Assembly (NCBI GenBank): GCA_000155435.1
Contig: DS990260.1
Location: 681,004 to 745,003, forward strand
Source of the DNA: Clostridiales bacterium 1_7_47FAA
GTDB lineage: Bacteria; Bacillota; Clostridia; Lachnospirales; Lachnospiraceae
Direction of reading: 5' to 3'
DNA length: 64,000 nucleotides
Below, one piece after another: positions 46,830 through 56,441 of this stretch. The notes beneath the pieces are model-generated. The model made no database searches, was not told the DNA's origin, and worked only from the letters and a program-made list of their open reading frames with translations. The first letter of the stretch is position 1; every line of letters starts with the position of its first letter. The position numbers and the translations under genes were made by a program.

Positions 46830-46847
46830 TCTGGCTCCTCTCCATCA

Positions 46848-47891
46848 TTAATCGTTCTCAAATCCAGCCATCTCAGCCGTGAGCATTTTCTCCCTTGACT
46901 TATGTGCAAAATGACATGCCACGCAATGTCCGGGTGCAATTTCCTGAAGGGGCGGCTCCTGTTCAAAACAGACCGGCTCGCTCATCCAGCATCTGGATGC
47001 GAACCTGCAGACCGGTTTCGGGTCAATAGGGCTTGGTACATCCCCCTTAAGCACAATCCTTCTGACCTTACGGTTCACGTCCACTTTGGGAATAGCTGAC
47101 AGAAGCGCAATGGAATACGGATGACGTGTATCACCAAACAGGATATCCTTATCTGCAATTTCCACAATCTTCCCAAGATACATGACCGCAACCCTGTGTG
47201 ATATATGCTTCACCACGCTAAGGTCATGGGAGATGAATAAGTATGACAGGTCCATCTTGTTCTGCAGATCCATCAGAAGGTTAATGATTTTAGCCTGTAC
47301 GGAAACATCCAGGGCCGAAACCGGCTCATCGCACACAATAAAATCCGGGTTAAGGCTCAGTGCCCTTGCTATCCCGACCACCTGACGTTTCCCTCCATCC
47401 AGCTCATGAGGGTACTGCATCAGCATATCCTTTGCAATCCCGGTAACGTCACAGAGCGCATCGATGGTACTGTCCAATCTTTCCTTTGTACATGATTTAT
47501 GTATTTTGTATGCCTCTGCGAGAATATCCTTAACCCTCTTCTTAGGATTAAGGGAAGAATATGGATCCTGAAATATGATCTGCATCCTTCTTCTCAATTC
47601 CAGGTCCTCACTCCTGCTCCTGACGTCAAATATATTCCTGCCATTGACCAATACCTGACCGCCGGTAGCCCCCTGCAGGCGCATGAGTACGGTCCCTACC
47701 GTGCTTTTCCCACATCCGCTTTCCCCCACCAGTCCAAGGGTTTCACCCTTTCTCACCGCAAAGTTAACCCCATCCACTGCGTGCAGCATCCCTGCTCCGG
47801 ATACTTTAAAATGTTTTTTCAGGTCTTTTACCTCAATCAGGTTCTCTTTTCCGTCATTATCTGACACATTACGGACAATGCTATCATCCAT
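46848..47891 (-). CDS. Dipeptide/oligopeptide ABC transporter ATPase (DppF type)
   Basis: 347 residues. Walker A GESGCGKST, signature-like LDGGKRQ (the usual LSGGQ reads LDGGK), Walker B FIVCDEPVSALD, and the C-terminal cysteine cluster CRFASRCWMSEPVCFEQ-like region that binds 4Fe-4S in this family. Four bases after the DppD-type gene. The unusual signature motif makes ATPase strength uncertain. Confidence 0.9.
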   Translation of the reverse strand: MDDSIVRNVSDNDGKENLIEVKDLKKHFKVSGAGMLHAVDGVNFAVRKGETLGLVGESGCGKSTVGTVLMRLQGATGGQVLVNGRNIFDVRSRSEDLELRRRMQIIFQDPYSSLNPKKRVKDILAEAYKIHKSCTKERLDSTIDALCDVTGIAKDMLMQYPHELDGGKRQVVGIARALSLNPDFIVCDEPVSALDVSVQAKIINLLMDLQNKMDLSYLFISHDLSVVKHISHRVAVMYLGKIVEIADKDILFGDTRHPYSIALLSAIPKVDVNRKVRRIVLKGDVPSPIDPKPVCRFASRCWMSEPVCFEQEPPLQEIAPGHCVACHFAHKSREKMLTAEMAGFEND

Positions 47892-47894
47892 GGT

Positions 47895-48863
47895 TTATCC
47901 CTCCTTATGGTGCTGGCAGGCAACATAGTGGTTATCATTGATTTTAACCAGTTCCGGTACCGCATTTTCACATTCCGCCGTACACTGCCCGCACCTTGGT
48001 CCAAAACTGCAGCCCTTTGGCAGATGATAGGGATCTGCAACCGCGCCAGGTATTGCGGTCAGCCGTTCCTTATCGTCATCCAGTGTGGGGATGGCACCCA
48101 GAAGTCCCTCTGTATATGGATGAAGGGGATGGCTGAACACCTCTTTTACGGAACCGTATTCAATGATGGATCCCGCATACATGACAGCAACATTCTTGCA
48201 AAGTTCCGATATGATTCCCAGGTTATGGGTAATCATCAGCAGCGATGTGGAGTATTTCTGCTCCAGCACTTTTATCAGTTCCAGTATCTGTGCCTGTATG
48301 GTAACATCCAGTGCTGTTGTGGGTTCATCCGCAATCAGAAGTTCCGGATTACATGCCAGCGCAGCCGCTATGCCTATCCTCTGGCGCATACCGCCGCTGA
48401 ACTGATGGGGATAGTCCTTTATCCTGTCCGCACGGATACCCACCATCTCCATCAAATGTCCTGCTTCCTTATACGCCTCGGCATTTTTCATTCCCTGATG
48501 CTTCCTCAGCACAAGGGCCAGCTGCTCCCCTACCGTAAAGACCGGATTCAGAGAGGTAAGGGGGTTCTGGAAAATCATGGAAATCTTGTCCCCCCGCAGG
48601 CCCTGCATCTGCCGTTCTGAATAGCCGGCCAGGTCCTCTCCCTTATAGGTGATGACACCTGACTTAATCATTGCGGACTTCGGCGACAGAAGGCGCAGGA
48701 TGGCAAGGGCCGTGGTGGTCTTTCCGGCTCCTGCCTCCCCTACCAGCCCCAATGCCTCCCCTTTATGTATGGTAAGGCTCAGATTATTGATGGCCTGTTT
48801 GATTCCTGTCTCTGTTTTAAATTCCACTGTCAGATTTTTTATATCTAAAAGCACATTGTCCAT
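47895..48863 (-). CDS. Dipeptide/oligopeptide ABC transporter ATPase (DppD type)
   Basis: 322 residues from ATG 48863 (GGGGGAGAG upstream). Walker A GEAGAGKTT, signature FSGGMRQR, Walker B LLIADEPTTALD, and a C-terminal Cys-rich region. It pairs with the DppF-type subunit. Confidence 0.92.
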   Translation of the reverse strand: MDNVLLDIKNLTVEFKTETGIKQAINNLSLTIHKGEALGLVGEAGAGKTTTALAILRLLSPKSAMIKSGVITYKGEDLAGYSERQMQGLRGDKISMIFQNPLTSLNPVFTVGEQLALVLRKHQGMKNAEAYKEAGHLMEMVGIRADRIKDYPHQFSGGMRQRIGIAAALACNPELLIADEPTTALDVTIQAQILELIKVLEQKYSTSLLMITHNLGIISELCKNVAVMYAGSIIEYGSVKEVFSHPLHPYTEGLLGAIPTLDDDKERLTAIPGAVADPYHLPKGCSFGPRCGQCTAECENAVPELVKINDNHYVACQHHKEG

Positions 48864-48876
48864 TTGCTCTCCCCCG

Positions 48877-49731
48877 CTATCTTGTTTGTCTGGGATCCAG
48901 CACGTCACGAAGTCCGTCTCCCAGGAAATTAAATCCCATGACAGCAATCATCAGGGCAACACCAGGTACAATAACCGTCCAAGGGGCAATTGCCAAAAAG
49001 TCCTTGCCTGCCGCTATCATGTTCCCCCAGGAAGCAGTGGGAAGCTGGACCCCGAGATAAAGGTAGCTGAGACAGGATTCCACCAAAATCACACTGCCAA
49101 AGCAGTTGCTGCATACGATAAGCAGGGAAGTCGTGACATTAGGCAGTATCTGTGTGAACATGATATGGAAATTGGTAGCCCCCAGCGCCCTGGACGCCTG
49201 GATGAATTCCCTGTCCCGGATTGACACCACCTCATTGCGGCACACCCTTGCAAAGCTCATCCAGAAACTGATTATCATGACAAGGAGCAGATTGAAGATA
49301 CTGGTACCGAATATGGCCATGACAACAACGCCCAGTGTCATGGTAGGTACACACATGCTGACCTCTGTACACCGCATGATGATAACATCTAAAAAACCGC
49401 CCTTATATCCCGCAATGATTCCAAGCACCACCCCTGCCACCAGTGACAGGAGTGTGCCAAGAACCGCAACCTTCATGGAAGATTTTGCGCCCACAATCAT
49501 TCTTGAAAGGATATCCCGGCCCATGGAGTCAGTGCCAAGGATGTACCCATGTGTGCCATGGGAAAACCATTGAGGCGGAAGGAGGCGGTCAGCAGTATGA
49601 TATTCATTGGGGTCAAGGGGTGCAAGCTGGTCTGCGAAAACCGCTACAAAAATCAGTATCAACACCAATGCAAGCCCAAACATGAACTGCTTACTGCGCA
49701 AAAATCGCCGTAATAATATTTTCTTCTGCAT
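48877..49731 (-). CDS. Peptide ABC transporter permease (DppC type)
   Basis: 284 residues from ATG 49731 (AAGGAGGAG upstream). Six predicted membrane segments; EAA loop around EFIQASRALGATNFHI. Forms the translocation channel with the DppB-type protein encoded ten bases upstream. Confidence 0.92.
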   Translation of the reverse strand: MQKKILLRRFLRSKQFMFGLALVLILIFVAVFADQLAPLDPNEYHTADRLLPPQWFSHGTHGYILGTDSMGRDILSRMIVGAKSSMKVAVLGTLLSLVAGVVLGIIAGYKGGFLDVIIMRCTEVSMCVPTMTLGVVVMAIFGTSIFNLLLVMIISFWMSFARVCRNEVVSIRDREFIQASRALGATNFHIMFTQILPNVTTSLLIVCSNCFGSVILVESCLSYLYLGVQLPTASWGNMIAAGKDFLAIAPWTVIVPGVALMIAVMGFNFLGDGLRDVLDPRQTR

Positions 49732-49741
49732 AAGCTCCTCC

Positions 49742-50671
49742 TTACACTTCCTTAATCCGCGGGTCAATAAAGGTAATGGCAATGTCAACCAGCAGATTCA
49801 CAATGGAAAACATGGCCGCAGTCACCACCAATGATGACTGGACAAGGGGATAGTCCCTGTTATTGACGGCTGTCACAAGCATGGTCCCAATGCCGGGAAT
49901 GGTAAATACCTGCTCAATGATGACCGCACCAGCCAACATGGTTGCCACTTCCAGACCATAGATGGTCACCACTGGAATCAGGGAATTCTTAAGTGCATAT
50001 TTTGAGTAAACCTCCCATTTTGAAAGCCCTCTGGCATAGGCACAGGTAATATAGTCCTCATTCAGCACGTCTATCATGCTGGAGCGGGACATCCTGGCCA
50101 GCTGTGCGCATAGCCTGTAACTCATGGCTATGACCGGCATGATAAGATAGGCCGGTTTGGACAGGCCATAATATCCCATGGAAGGAAGGCACTTGAGCCA
50201 TACGGAAAATACAAGCAGCAAAAGGACACAGACCCACACAACCGACATGGATTGAAGGATGACCACAAAGAATATCATGGAAAAATCAAGCCCGCTTCCC
50301 TTTGACACACCTGCCGATATCCCCATGGGCACACTGATGATAAACACAATCACCGCGGACAGGATGGAGACGCATAGTGTTGTTGGCAGACGGTTCATTA
50401 TGATTCTTGCGCATGGTTCATTGTAAAGGGTTGAATGTCCCAGGTTACCGGTAATAAGCCCCTTGAAATATATCCAATACTGTACAAGATATGGCTGGTC
50501 CAGTCCAAGTTCCGCCCTCAGGGCAGCGCGCTGGACTTCCGTGGCAGTATCAGGAAGCATTGTGACAGTGGGATCCCCCGGGGCACACCGCATGAGCACG
50601 AACGCCATCACAGAAACCACCCATACCACTATCAGCATATAACCGATACGTTTTAGAATGGATTTTAACAT
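49742..50671 (-). CDS. Peptide ABC transporter permease (DppB type)
   Basis: 309 residues. Starts with LKRIGYMLIVVWVVSVMAFVLM and has six predicted segments; the EAA loop is near LNEDYITCAYARGLSKWEV. Classic binding-protein-dependent peptide permease. Confidence 0.92.
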   Translation of the reverse strand: MLKSILKRIGYMLIVVWVVSVMAFVLMRCAPGDPTVTMLPDTATEVQRAALRAELGLDQPYLVQYWIYFKGLITGNLGHSTLYNEPCARIIMNRLPTTLCVSILSAVIVFIISVPMGISAGVSKGSGLDFSMIFFVVILQSMSVVWVCVLLLLVFSVWLKCLPSMGYYGLSKPAYLIMPVIAMSYRLCAQLARMSRSSMIDVLNEDYITCAYARGLSKWEVYSKYALKNSLIPVVTIYGLEVATMLAGAVIIEQVFTIPGIGTMLVTAVNNRDYPLVQSSLVVTAAMFSIVNLLVDIAITFIDPRIKEV

Positions 50672-50701
50672 TTGCTCTCCTCTTTTCCCAAAAATGGTTA
50701 A

Positions 50702-52297
50702 CTACTTTTTCCATACATTCTCGTCAACATGTGCATAACGGAAATAGGGTCCTGCACACTTGGTTATATTGACGCCCTCAAGGCCTTGACGTTTTACACA
50801 GTACTCCATGGGAGTATAGACGGCCAGAATCGGTCCGCACTCTTCATAAACAGTTTCTGCAACCTGCTTAAGCATTCCTTCCCTCTTACCGGCATCTATG
50901 GTCTTATAGGAATCCAGGATAAGCCCGTTCAAATCCTCATTTACATAATAACTGTTATGACAGTCATCTACGATACGCGGAATGATATAGAGACTGTAGG
51001 AGTCACCGTCAAACCCTCCAAGCGTAACAAAGAACATATCATATGCACTGGGATCCTGGCGGATTGTAACAAATTCCGCACTGTCACACAGCTTCGTGGT
51101 TACATTAAAGCCCACTGCCTTCAGATTCTCAACAAACACCGCCATGACATCATCGATTGACGCAAGGTCATTACGTGTATAAATAGTCAGTTCCTCACCC
51201 TTATATGCTGTCTTAGCAAGATATTCCTTAGCCAGCTCAGGATCATACCCATACCCCTCAATGGTTTCATCATAGCCCGCCAGGGATTTTAAGAACATGC
51301 AGTTCATGGCTTCCCCGCCGCCTACCAGATTCAGCATGGTATCCCTGTCGATTGCGTACGCCACTGCTTTCCTGGCATTGATATCACTGAAAATGGAATC
51401 CTCCGCGCAGTCAAACTGAAGATAATGCATGACATCGGATACATATCCCACAACCTCAATGCCGTCCTGCCCTTCCAGCATGGGAAGCATGTCCGGGCGC
51501 AGGGTTGATGCAAAGTCCACTTCCCCGGATATCATCCCCGACACCTTGGCATTTTCCTGTGATATGTACCAGACATAAAGGGTATCAATATTGGATACAT
51601 TCTCCTTGTCCCAGTAATCCTTATTACATGTAACTTTCAGATACTGACCGTCTACCCAGTCTGAATATTTCCATGGCCCGCTGCCATTTATCACTTTTTC
51701 GGCCGACTGGAAATCATCCCCATATTTCTCGATATCCTCATCTGATAAAACCCAGGTATAGGAAAGGGCTGTCTCGAAGGTTGCGAAATACTGTGTCAGA
51801 TGCAGCTTTACCGTATTATCATCCACATACTCCGCGCTTTCCAGATACGGCCATACGGCGGATACAAGTGCCAGGGTATCCATATTCCGCTTCATGAATT
51901 CAAATGTGGCAACCACATCCTTTGCATTTAAGTCCGTACCATCATGGAACTTAACACCATCAATGATATGCAGGATTGCTTCCGTCCCATCCTCATTAAG
52001 TTCATAGGAGGAACAGATACAGGGCGTATTATTCCCCTCCCTGTCACCATAATAAAGCGGGTCAAACACCAGGTCCGCATAGAGGAATTCGCAGCTGTTA
52101 TTGTTGGCATACACTTCCAGATTAATCAATGTAATGACATCGCTCACATTGACCACACGCCCATCCTCCTTGTCCTTCCCTGCCGCGGCTGTTGATGAGC
52201 CGTCTGCCGGAGCCTCACCGGACGGTGCGCCGGAGCCACATCCTGCTAATGTAAGAGCCATAAACAGACACATCAGTTTTTTTGCCATCTTTTTCAT
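50702..52297 (-). CDS. Peptide-binding lipoprotein of the ABC importer
   Basis: 531 residues, family 5 extracellular solute-binding protein. The lipobox is LAGC (signal to residue 20). The mature protein has the usual DPLYYGD and HDGTDLNAKDVVATFEFM region. It captures peptide-like or opine-like substrates for the importer. Preceded by an AT-rich region with the palindrome at 52325-52342. Confidence 0.92.
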   Translation of the reverse strand: MKKMAKKLMCLFMALTLAGCGSGAPSGEAPADGSSTAAAGKDKEDGRVVNVSDVITLINLEVYANNNSCEFLYADLVFDPLYYGDREGNNTPCICSSYELNEDGTEAILHIIDGVKFHDGTDLNAKDVVATFEFMKRNMDTLALVSAVWPYLESAEYVDDNTVKLHLTQYFATFETALSYTWVLSDEDIEKYGDDFQSAEKVINGSGPWKYSDWVDGQYLKVTCNKDYWDKENVSNIDTLYVWYISQENAKVSGMISGEVDFASTLRPDMLPMLEGQDGIEVVGYVSDVMHYLQFDCAEDSIFSDINARKAVAYAIDRDTMLNLVGGGEAMNCMFLKSLAGYDETIEGYGYDPELAKEYLAKTAYKGEELTIYTRNDLASIDDVMAVFVENLKAVGFNVTTKLCDSAEFVTIRQDPSAYDMFFVTLGGFDGDSYSLYIIPRIVDDCHNSYYVNEDLNGLILDSYKTIDAGKREGMLKQVAETVYEECGPILAVYTPMEYCVKRQGLEGVNITKCAGPYFRYAHVDENVWKK

Positions 52298-52324
52298 ATG
52301 TAATCCACCCTTCTCTTTTATATT

Positions 52325-52342
52325 GTTCAGTCATCACTGAAC
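52325..52342. promoter_or_regulatory. Palindromic operator candidate upstream of the peptide importer
   Basis: Perfect 7-4-7 inverted repeat GTTCAGT-CATC-ACTGAAC, 28 bases upstream of the solute-binding gene and between it and a divergent LysR gene. Confidence 0.55.
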
Positions 52343-52514
52343 CAACTATCTCAAACATCCCTTGCACTACATGGCCATCCTTCACTTATCCCTGATAATA
52401 ACTATTCTTATTTTTAATATTAAGATTTTGTTACTTTTTGGCCGAAAATATTTCCCCCTTCCCCCATTTATTGTTTTGATGCTTTTTGCACAATTTTCAG
52501 TTAAAATTCTTATA

Positions 52515-52543
52515 TTGTTTTACTATTTTAACTATAGTATAAT
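52515..52543 (+). promoter_or_regulatory. Promoter of the first LysR pair
   Basis: TTGTTT (52515-52520), 17-base spacer, TATAAT (52538-52543), in an AT-rich stretch divergent from the peptide importer. Confidence 0.6.
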
Positions 52544-52615
52544 ATAAACACATACCTTCGTCCAATGAATTAAAGTCAACACTCTATAACCAAATACAAT
52601 ACCGATTAAGGAGGA

Positions 52616-53554
52616 ATGGGCATCCAGATGCAATACAAATCACTCAAATACATGTTAGCCCTTCAGGAAGAAAGGGTACTTGCAACAGCAGCAAAACGGC
52701 TGGACATATCCCAGTCATCACTGAGCCTGTTCTTACTCCGCCTGGAGGAAGAAGCAGGGACACCGCTATATGACCGCAAGATGCACTGTATGACAAAAGC
52801 CGGGGAACTATATTGTGACGGCGCAAGGAAGATCCTTAACCTGCATGATAAAGCCATGGATGATATAAAGACACGTCCGGACAGTAAGGCCATACTCTTT
52901 GGAGCCGATATCTGCATCAGTGAGATTGTCCCCTCGCTGATTAACAGCCTGTTGGAAAAAATTGCAATGGCATATCCGCAGCTCAGGCTACAGGTTTCTT
53001 TCCTCCCGGAGGCAAGGCTGAGGGATTTAATCCAGCAGAAGAAACTGGACCTTGCTTTCTCTTACTTCCAAAGAAGTGGGATTGACAATTTACGGCGCAG
53101 GGAAATCATGGCAGAGACATTCATATTGGTTGTACCAAAAGGATTTAAGCCTTATAACGCCAATCCATTTACGGCCCTCAACAGCCTTAAATACATATCC
53201 ATGTTCAGGGATACCAGTATCCGTTCCGCTTGTGATGCCCTGCTGTTCGTACATGGGATTTCTCCATTTGTCCAAATTGAGTCCGGTTCCTACGCCTTCA
53301 CCCAGTCCCTGATGGAAACAGGGTCATACACCACCATCATCCCGTCAGGGGCAGTGGGCCTGTTTGAACGGTTTGACCTGTATCCGCTTGAGTCGGAGGT
53401 ACAGGCCGTAAGCGGCTTCTACCTTCACGGTCATGAAAGGGAAACGCCTCAGTTCCTATGCCTTATGGATGTCTTTGAACAGTTGCTGCACGCCATGTAT
53501 ACGGAATCTTGCGGTATCCATTTTCCAGGAGGTACATCGGATGAACCTGCATAA
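52616..53554 (+). CDS. LysR-family regulator, first of an overlapping pair
   Basis: 312 residues. N-terminal LysR helix-turn-helix (LALQEERVLATAAKRLDISQSSLSLFL); the effector domain is diverged. The start could be ATG 52616 or 52628; the AAGGAGG sits too close to the first and too far from the second, so the start is uncertain. Likely controls the divergent ABC/amidase operon. Confidence 0.8.
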   Translation: MGIQMQYKSLKYMLALQEERVLATAAKRLDISQSSLSLFLLRLEEEAGTPLYDRKMHCMTKAGELYCDGARKILNLHDKAMDDIKTRPDSKAILFGADICISEIVPSLINSLLEKIAMAYPQLRLQVSFLPEARLRDLIQQKKLDLAFSYFQRSGIDNLRRREIMAETFILVVPKGFKPYNANPFTALNSLKYISMFRDTSIRSACDALLFVHGISPFVQIESGSYAFTQSLMETGSYTTIIPSGAVGLFERFDLYPLESEVQAVSGFYLHGHERETPQFLCLMDVFEQLLHAMYTESCGIHFPGGTSDEPA

Positions 53555-54425
53555 GCTTGAATATTTAGTTGCCATATCTGAAGAAGGGAACCTTTCCCGG
53601 GCAGCAGAGAAACTTTACGTGTCACAGCCGGCCCTGAGCAAAGCCCTGTCCGCCCTGGAAAGTGAACTGGGCATCCGCCTCATGGAAAGGCGTTATGCAA
53701 AACTGATTCCCACCCCGGAAGGCAGGATTTATATTGAAGCCGCCAAAAAGATGATTGCGGTCAGAAATGAAGTAAATGAAAGCATTGCCCAGATAGCTCA
53801 GAATAAAGTCTATCCGCCTGTCCGGGTAGGTATCAACAATTCCACTGCCATCGCTGAAATGATGTTGTTTATGGTGAATCAGATGCAGATAGAAATGCCG
53901 GTTTTCTTTGATGTGGATTCTGTTGAATGTACAAAGATGCTGCAGAAAGGGCAGCTGGATATTGCCAGCTTAAGCCTCCCCCATGGTATCCCCGAGGACC
54001 TGGATTGTATCATGACGGAACCGGATACCCTGGTGATTGTCGTGCCGAATACACCTGAATTTGACTATATTAACTTACAATACACAGACACAATCCCCAT
54101 CACGGCACTACACGGCACAAAGGCAATCCAATGCCGTCCTGACAGCGGGCTTGGCATAATGGTTGCCCGTTATCTGTCAGAGAATGGGGTCCAATTCAAC
54201 TACGTGTGTTCCATCAGCGTATTAAGCGCCATCATGCTTGCCATAGAAAGCGGGGCCGGAATCGCGCTGATGCACAGGACACTTGCAAGGGAGAGCACCG
54301 CCTATAAGATCTATACACCAGATCCCCCCATGTATTATGACCATTATCTGTGTATACGCAAGGGAGTGGAACTCACGCCCAAAATCAGGCGTGTCCTGAA
54401 ATTGTTATGGGGATTGGAGCTGTGA
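53541..54425 (+). CDS. LysR-family regulator, second of an overlapping pair
   Basis: 294 residues from ATG 53541 (AGGAGG upstream), beginning MNLHKLEYLVAISEEGNLSR and overlapping the end of the preceding LysR gene by 14 bases. HTH and effector domains look complete. It is not closely similar to its partner. Confidence 0.85.
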   Translation: MNLHKLEYLVAISEEGNLSRAAEKLYVSQPALSKALSALESELGIRLMERRYAKLIPTPEGRIYIEAAKKMIAVRNEVNESIAQIAQNKVYPPVRVGINNSTAIAEMMLFMVNQMQIEMPVFFDVDSVECTKMLQKGQLDIASLSLPHGIPEDLDCIMTEPDTLVIVVPNTPEFDYINLQYTDTIPITALHGTKAIQCRPDSGLGIMVARYLSENGVQFNYVCSISVLSAIMLAIESGAGIALMHRTLARESTAYKIYTPDPPMYYDHYLCIRKGVELTPKIRRVLKLLWGLEL

Positions 54426-54461
54426 ATCTCAGTTCATGATTCATGGGACCTATCATCCCTC

Positions 54462-54513
54462 TAAACGTAAAAGGAACCGCCCATATCACACTGGTCAGTT
54501 CCTTTTACGTTTA
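54462..54513. terminator. Bidirectional terminator between lysR and the esterase
   Basis: Perfect 16-bp inverted repeat TAAACGTAAAAGGAAC (54462-54477 and 54498-54513) with a 20-base loop between convergent genes. The A- and T-rich arm ends give a T-rich tail on either strand. Confidence 0.8.
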
Positions 54514-54516
54514 TAT

Positions 54517-56379
54517 TCACATGTTGTTACAGGGCCTTCCCTCATAATACAATTCCCCGGTCACCGGATTTTTGGAAAACTTTGTAAAATACCCATTCCA
54601 AACAGATTCACATTCACTTGGCCAGGTTGCATGGGCTTTGGTGTCTGTTTCCGTCAGATGCAGCATAGGCACCCCATCCTCTGTCTCAAACACATAGTGC
54701 GCCACAAGTCCGTCTTTATAGCTGCAGTTCTTCCCCCCATCCATATAGGTGTAATCCGCCCACTTCTTAGTCAGGCCATATCTGCCGCACCAATAGTCCA
54801 CCAGCTCCTGCGCCTGTGTAAACCCGCCTTTAAAAGCAGCGTCGCAACAGCCCAGGTTGGCTATGATGGGAATCATGGAACCTTCCACAGGGGGCCGCTC
54901 CTTCCCTCCGTGTTCCACTGCCTCAATATCAATATGCCTTGCGGAAAATGGAGCCACTGCCGCAAAATAGTCCGGGCGGTAAGCAGCGCAGGCCCAGCTC
55001 ATCATTCCGCCAGAGGACTGTCCGCTGGCATAGATACGGCTCTTATCAACCGGATAATGCCCTGTCAGCCACTGGTACAGGAAGTCCAGGAACCTCATAT
55101 CCTCCGGACGCTCCGGCTGCGGCTCCCCTGTATTCCACATGGCCCTGAAAATGTTGTTGGTCCGGATACCGCTGATGGAACGCACCTCATTCGGTTCGGA
55201 TGCAGTTGGCATGATGATCATGAAACCATACTTATCAGCCACATAGCTCCAGCCGATACGGTCCGCAATCTCATCCCCGCTTCCTCCGGCGCCGTGGAAC
55301 ACGAACACGGCCGGCATCCCGCCCTCCTTTGGTGCGGACTTGGGAACATAAACATACCACTCCCTCCGGTAGGTATCACGCCTGTCCCCATAATATCCGC
55401 CCCACACATCGGCTGAGAACTTTTCAAAGCCTCTTTCATATATATTGCCCGCCCGCCTCAGGGCGCCATTGTTATTGCCCGGATAGCGGTAGATCCCGTC
55501 AAACAGCTCTATCAGGACCGCCTCGCTGTACTTCCGGTCCACGCTCTTTTCCCATGGTCCGAAATCCGCCACCACATTGGCACACCAATGTTCATCCACG
55601 GTGCCGCCTTCCTGCGGGACCCAGGTAATCCTCATCCCATCCGCTCCATCGGATGCAGGATTGGATAAGGCGCCGGACACTGCACTGGAACCAGCCCCGG
55701 ATACAATACCGGAATCCCCGCTGTGATTCGCATGCCTGTAATAGCCAATCTCCCGCTCTGCCGCTTCATCCTTTCCTGCGGATAAAAGCCACACAGGACA
55801 CTGCACCTGGCTGTAACAGACGCCTTCCACACGGGACTGCGTTGTCCTCAAAGCCTCTGCCTCTTCTGCTGTCATCCCGCTGGTTCCAAGCAAAGCCACG
55901 GCCGCGTAGGCCCTGGGCATCCTCCTGCTCTGCGCGCCCACCGCATCCGCCGCGTCCCCATAGGCAGCCGCATAGAAATTGGCCTGGAAGGAACAGAATA
56001 AAGGCCGCACCGCAAGGTCGTTGTTAAGGGCATTGAGATAATCCAGGTCAGCCCCGTCGTTTTTCCAGACGCCACCGTCCCCGGCTTCCATCAGCACCAG
56101 ATAAAGCCCATAACGGTCTGAAAGCTCCTTCCAGCCGCTTTCCACCATGAACTCCCAGGGATTCCTTCCTCCCGGTATACCGATAAAGACCGTGGGCTGG
56201 TTGTAGATGGAACCCTCGGGTATGTAAAATTTTGCGGAACGGGTCACTGTCCCGCTGACAGCGCAGTCAAACTGGTAATACCCATGAAGGAACTGCCTGT
56301 AATAATTCTTTCTGTCTATTGTCACCAGGGAAGCGTCCGGCAAAACCTGGGCCACCGGCTCCTGTAAATATGATTTCAT
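54517..56379 (-). CDS. Alpha/beta-hydrolase esterase, polyhydroxybutyrate depolymerase-like
   Basis: 620 residues with two esterase-like halves. The C-terminal half carries a GQSSG nucleophile elbow (YASGQSSGGMMSWACAAY), an oxyanion loop FVFHGAGG and a late GAWP/THATW-like histidine, as in LpqC/PHB-depolymerase family esterases. The N-terminal half (residues 1-320) resembles the same fold without a clear nucleophile. No signal peptide, so it is probably intracellular. Downstream of the SLC13 permease; a substrate is likely an ester taken up by that permease. Confidence 0.7.
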   Translation of the reverse strand: MKSYLQEPVAQVLPDASLVTIDRKNYYRQFLHGYYQFDCAVSGTVTRSAKFYIPEGSIYNQPTVFIGIPGGRNPWEFMVESGWKELSDRYGLYLVLMEAGDGGVWKNDGADLDYLNALNNDLAVRPLFCSFQANFYAAAYGDAADAVGAQSRRMPRAYAAVALLGTSGMTAEEAEALRTTQSRVEGVCYSQVQCPVWLLSAGKDEAAEREIGYYRHANHSGDSGIVSGAGSSAVSGALSNPASDGADGMRITWVPQEGGTVDEHWCANVVADFGPWEKSVDRKYSEAVLIELFDGIYRYPGNNNGALRRAGNIYERGFEKFSADVWGGYYGDRRDTYRREWYVYVPKSAPKEGGMPAVFVFHGAGGSGDEIADRIGWSYVADKYGFMIIMPTASEPNEVRSISGIRTNNIFRAMWNTGEPQPERPEDMRFLDFLYQWLTGHYPVDKSRIYASGQSSGGMMSWACAAYRPDYFAAVAPFSARHIDIEAVEHGGKERPPVEGSMIPIIANLGCCDAAFKGGFTQAQELVDYWCGRYGLTKKWADYTYMDGGKNCSYKDGLVAHYVFETEDGVPMLHLTETDTKAHATWPSECESVWNGYFTKFSKNPVTGELYYEGRPCNNM

Positions 56380-56441
56380 GGCTGATACCTCACCTTTCTA
56401 TAATTATATATATTGCATGACAAGCCAAACACACCCTGATC

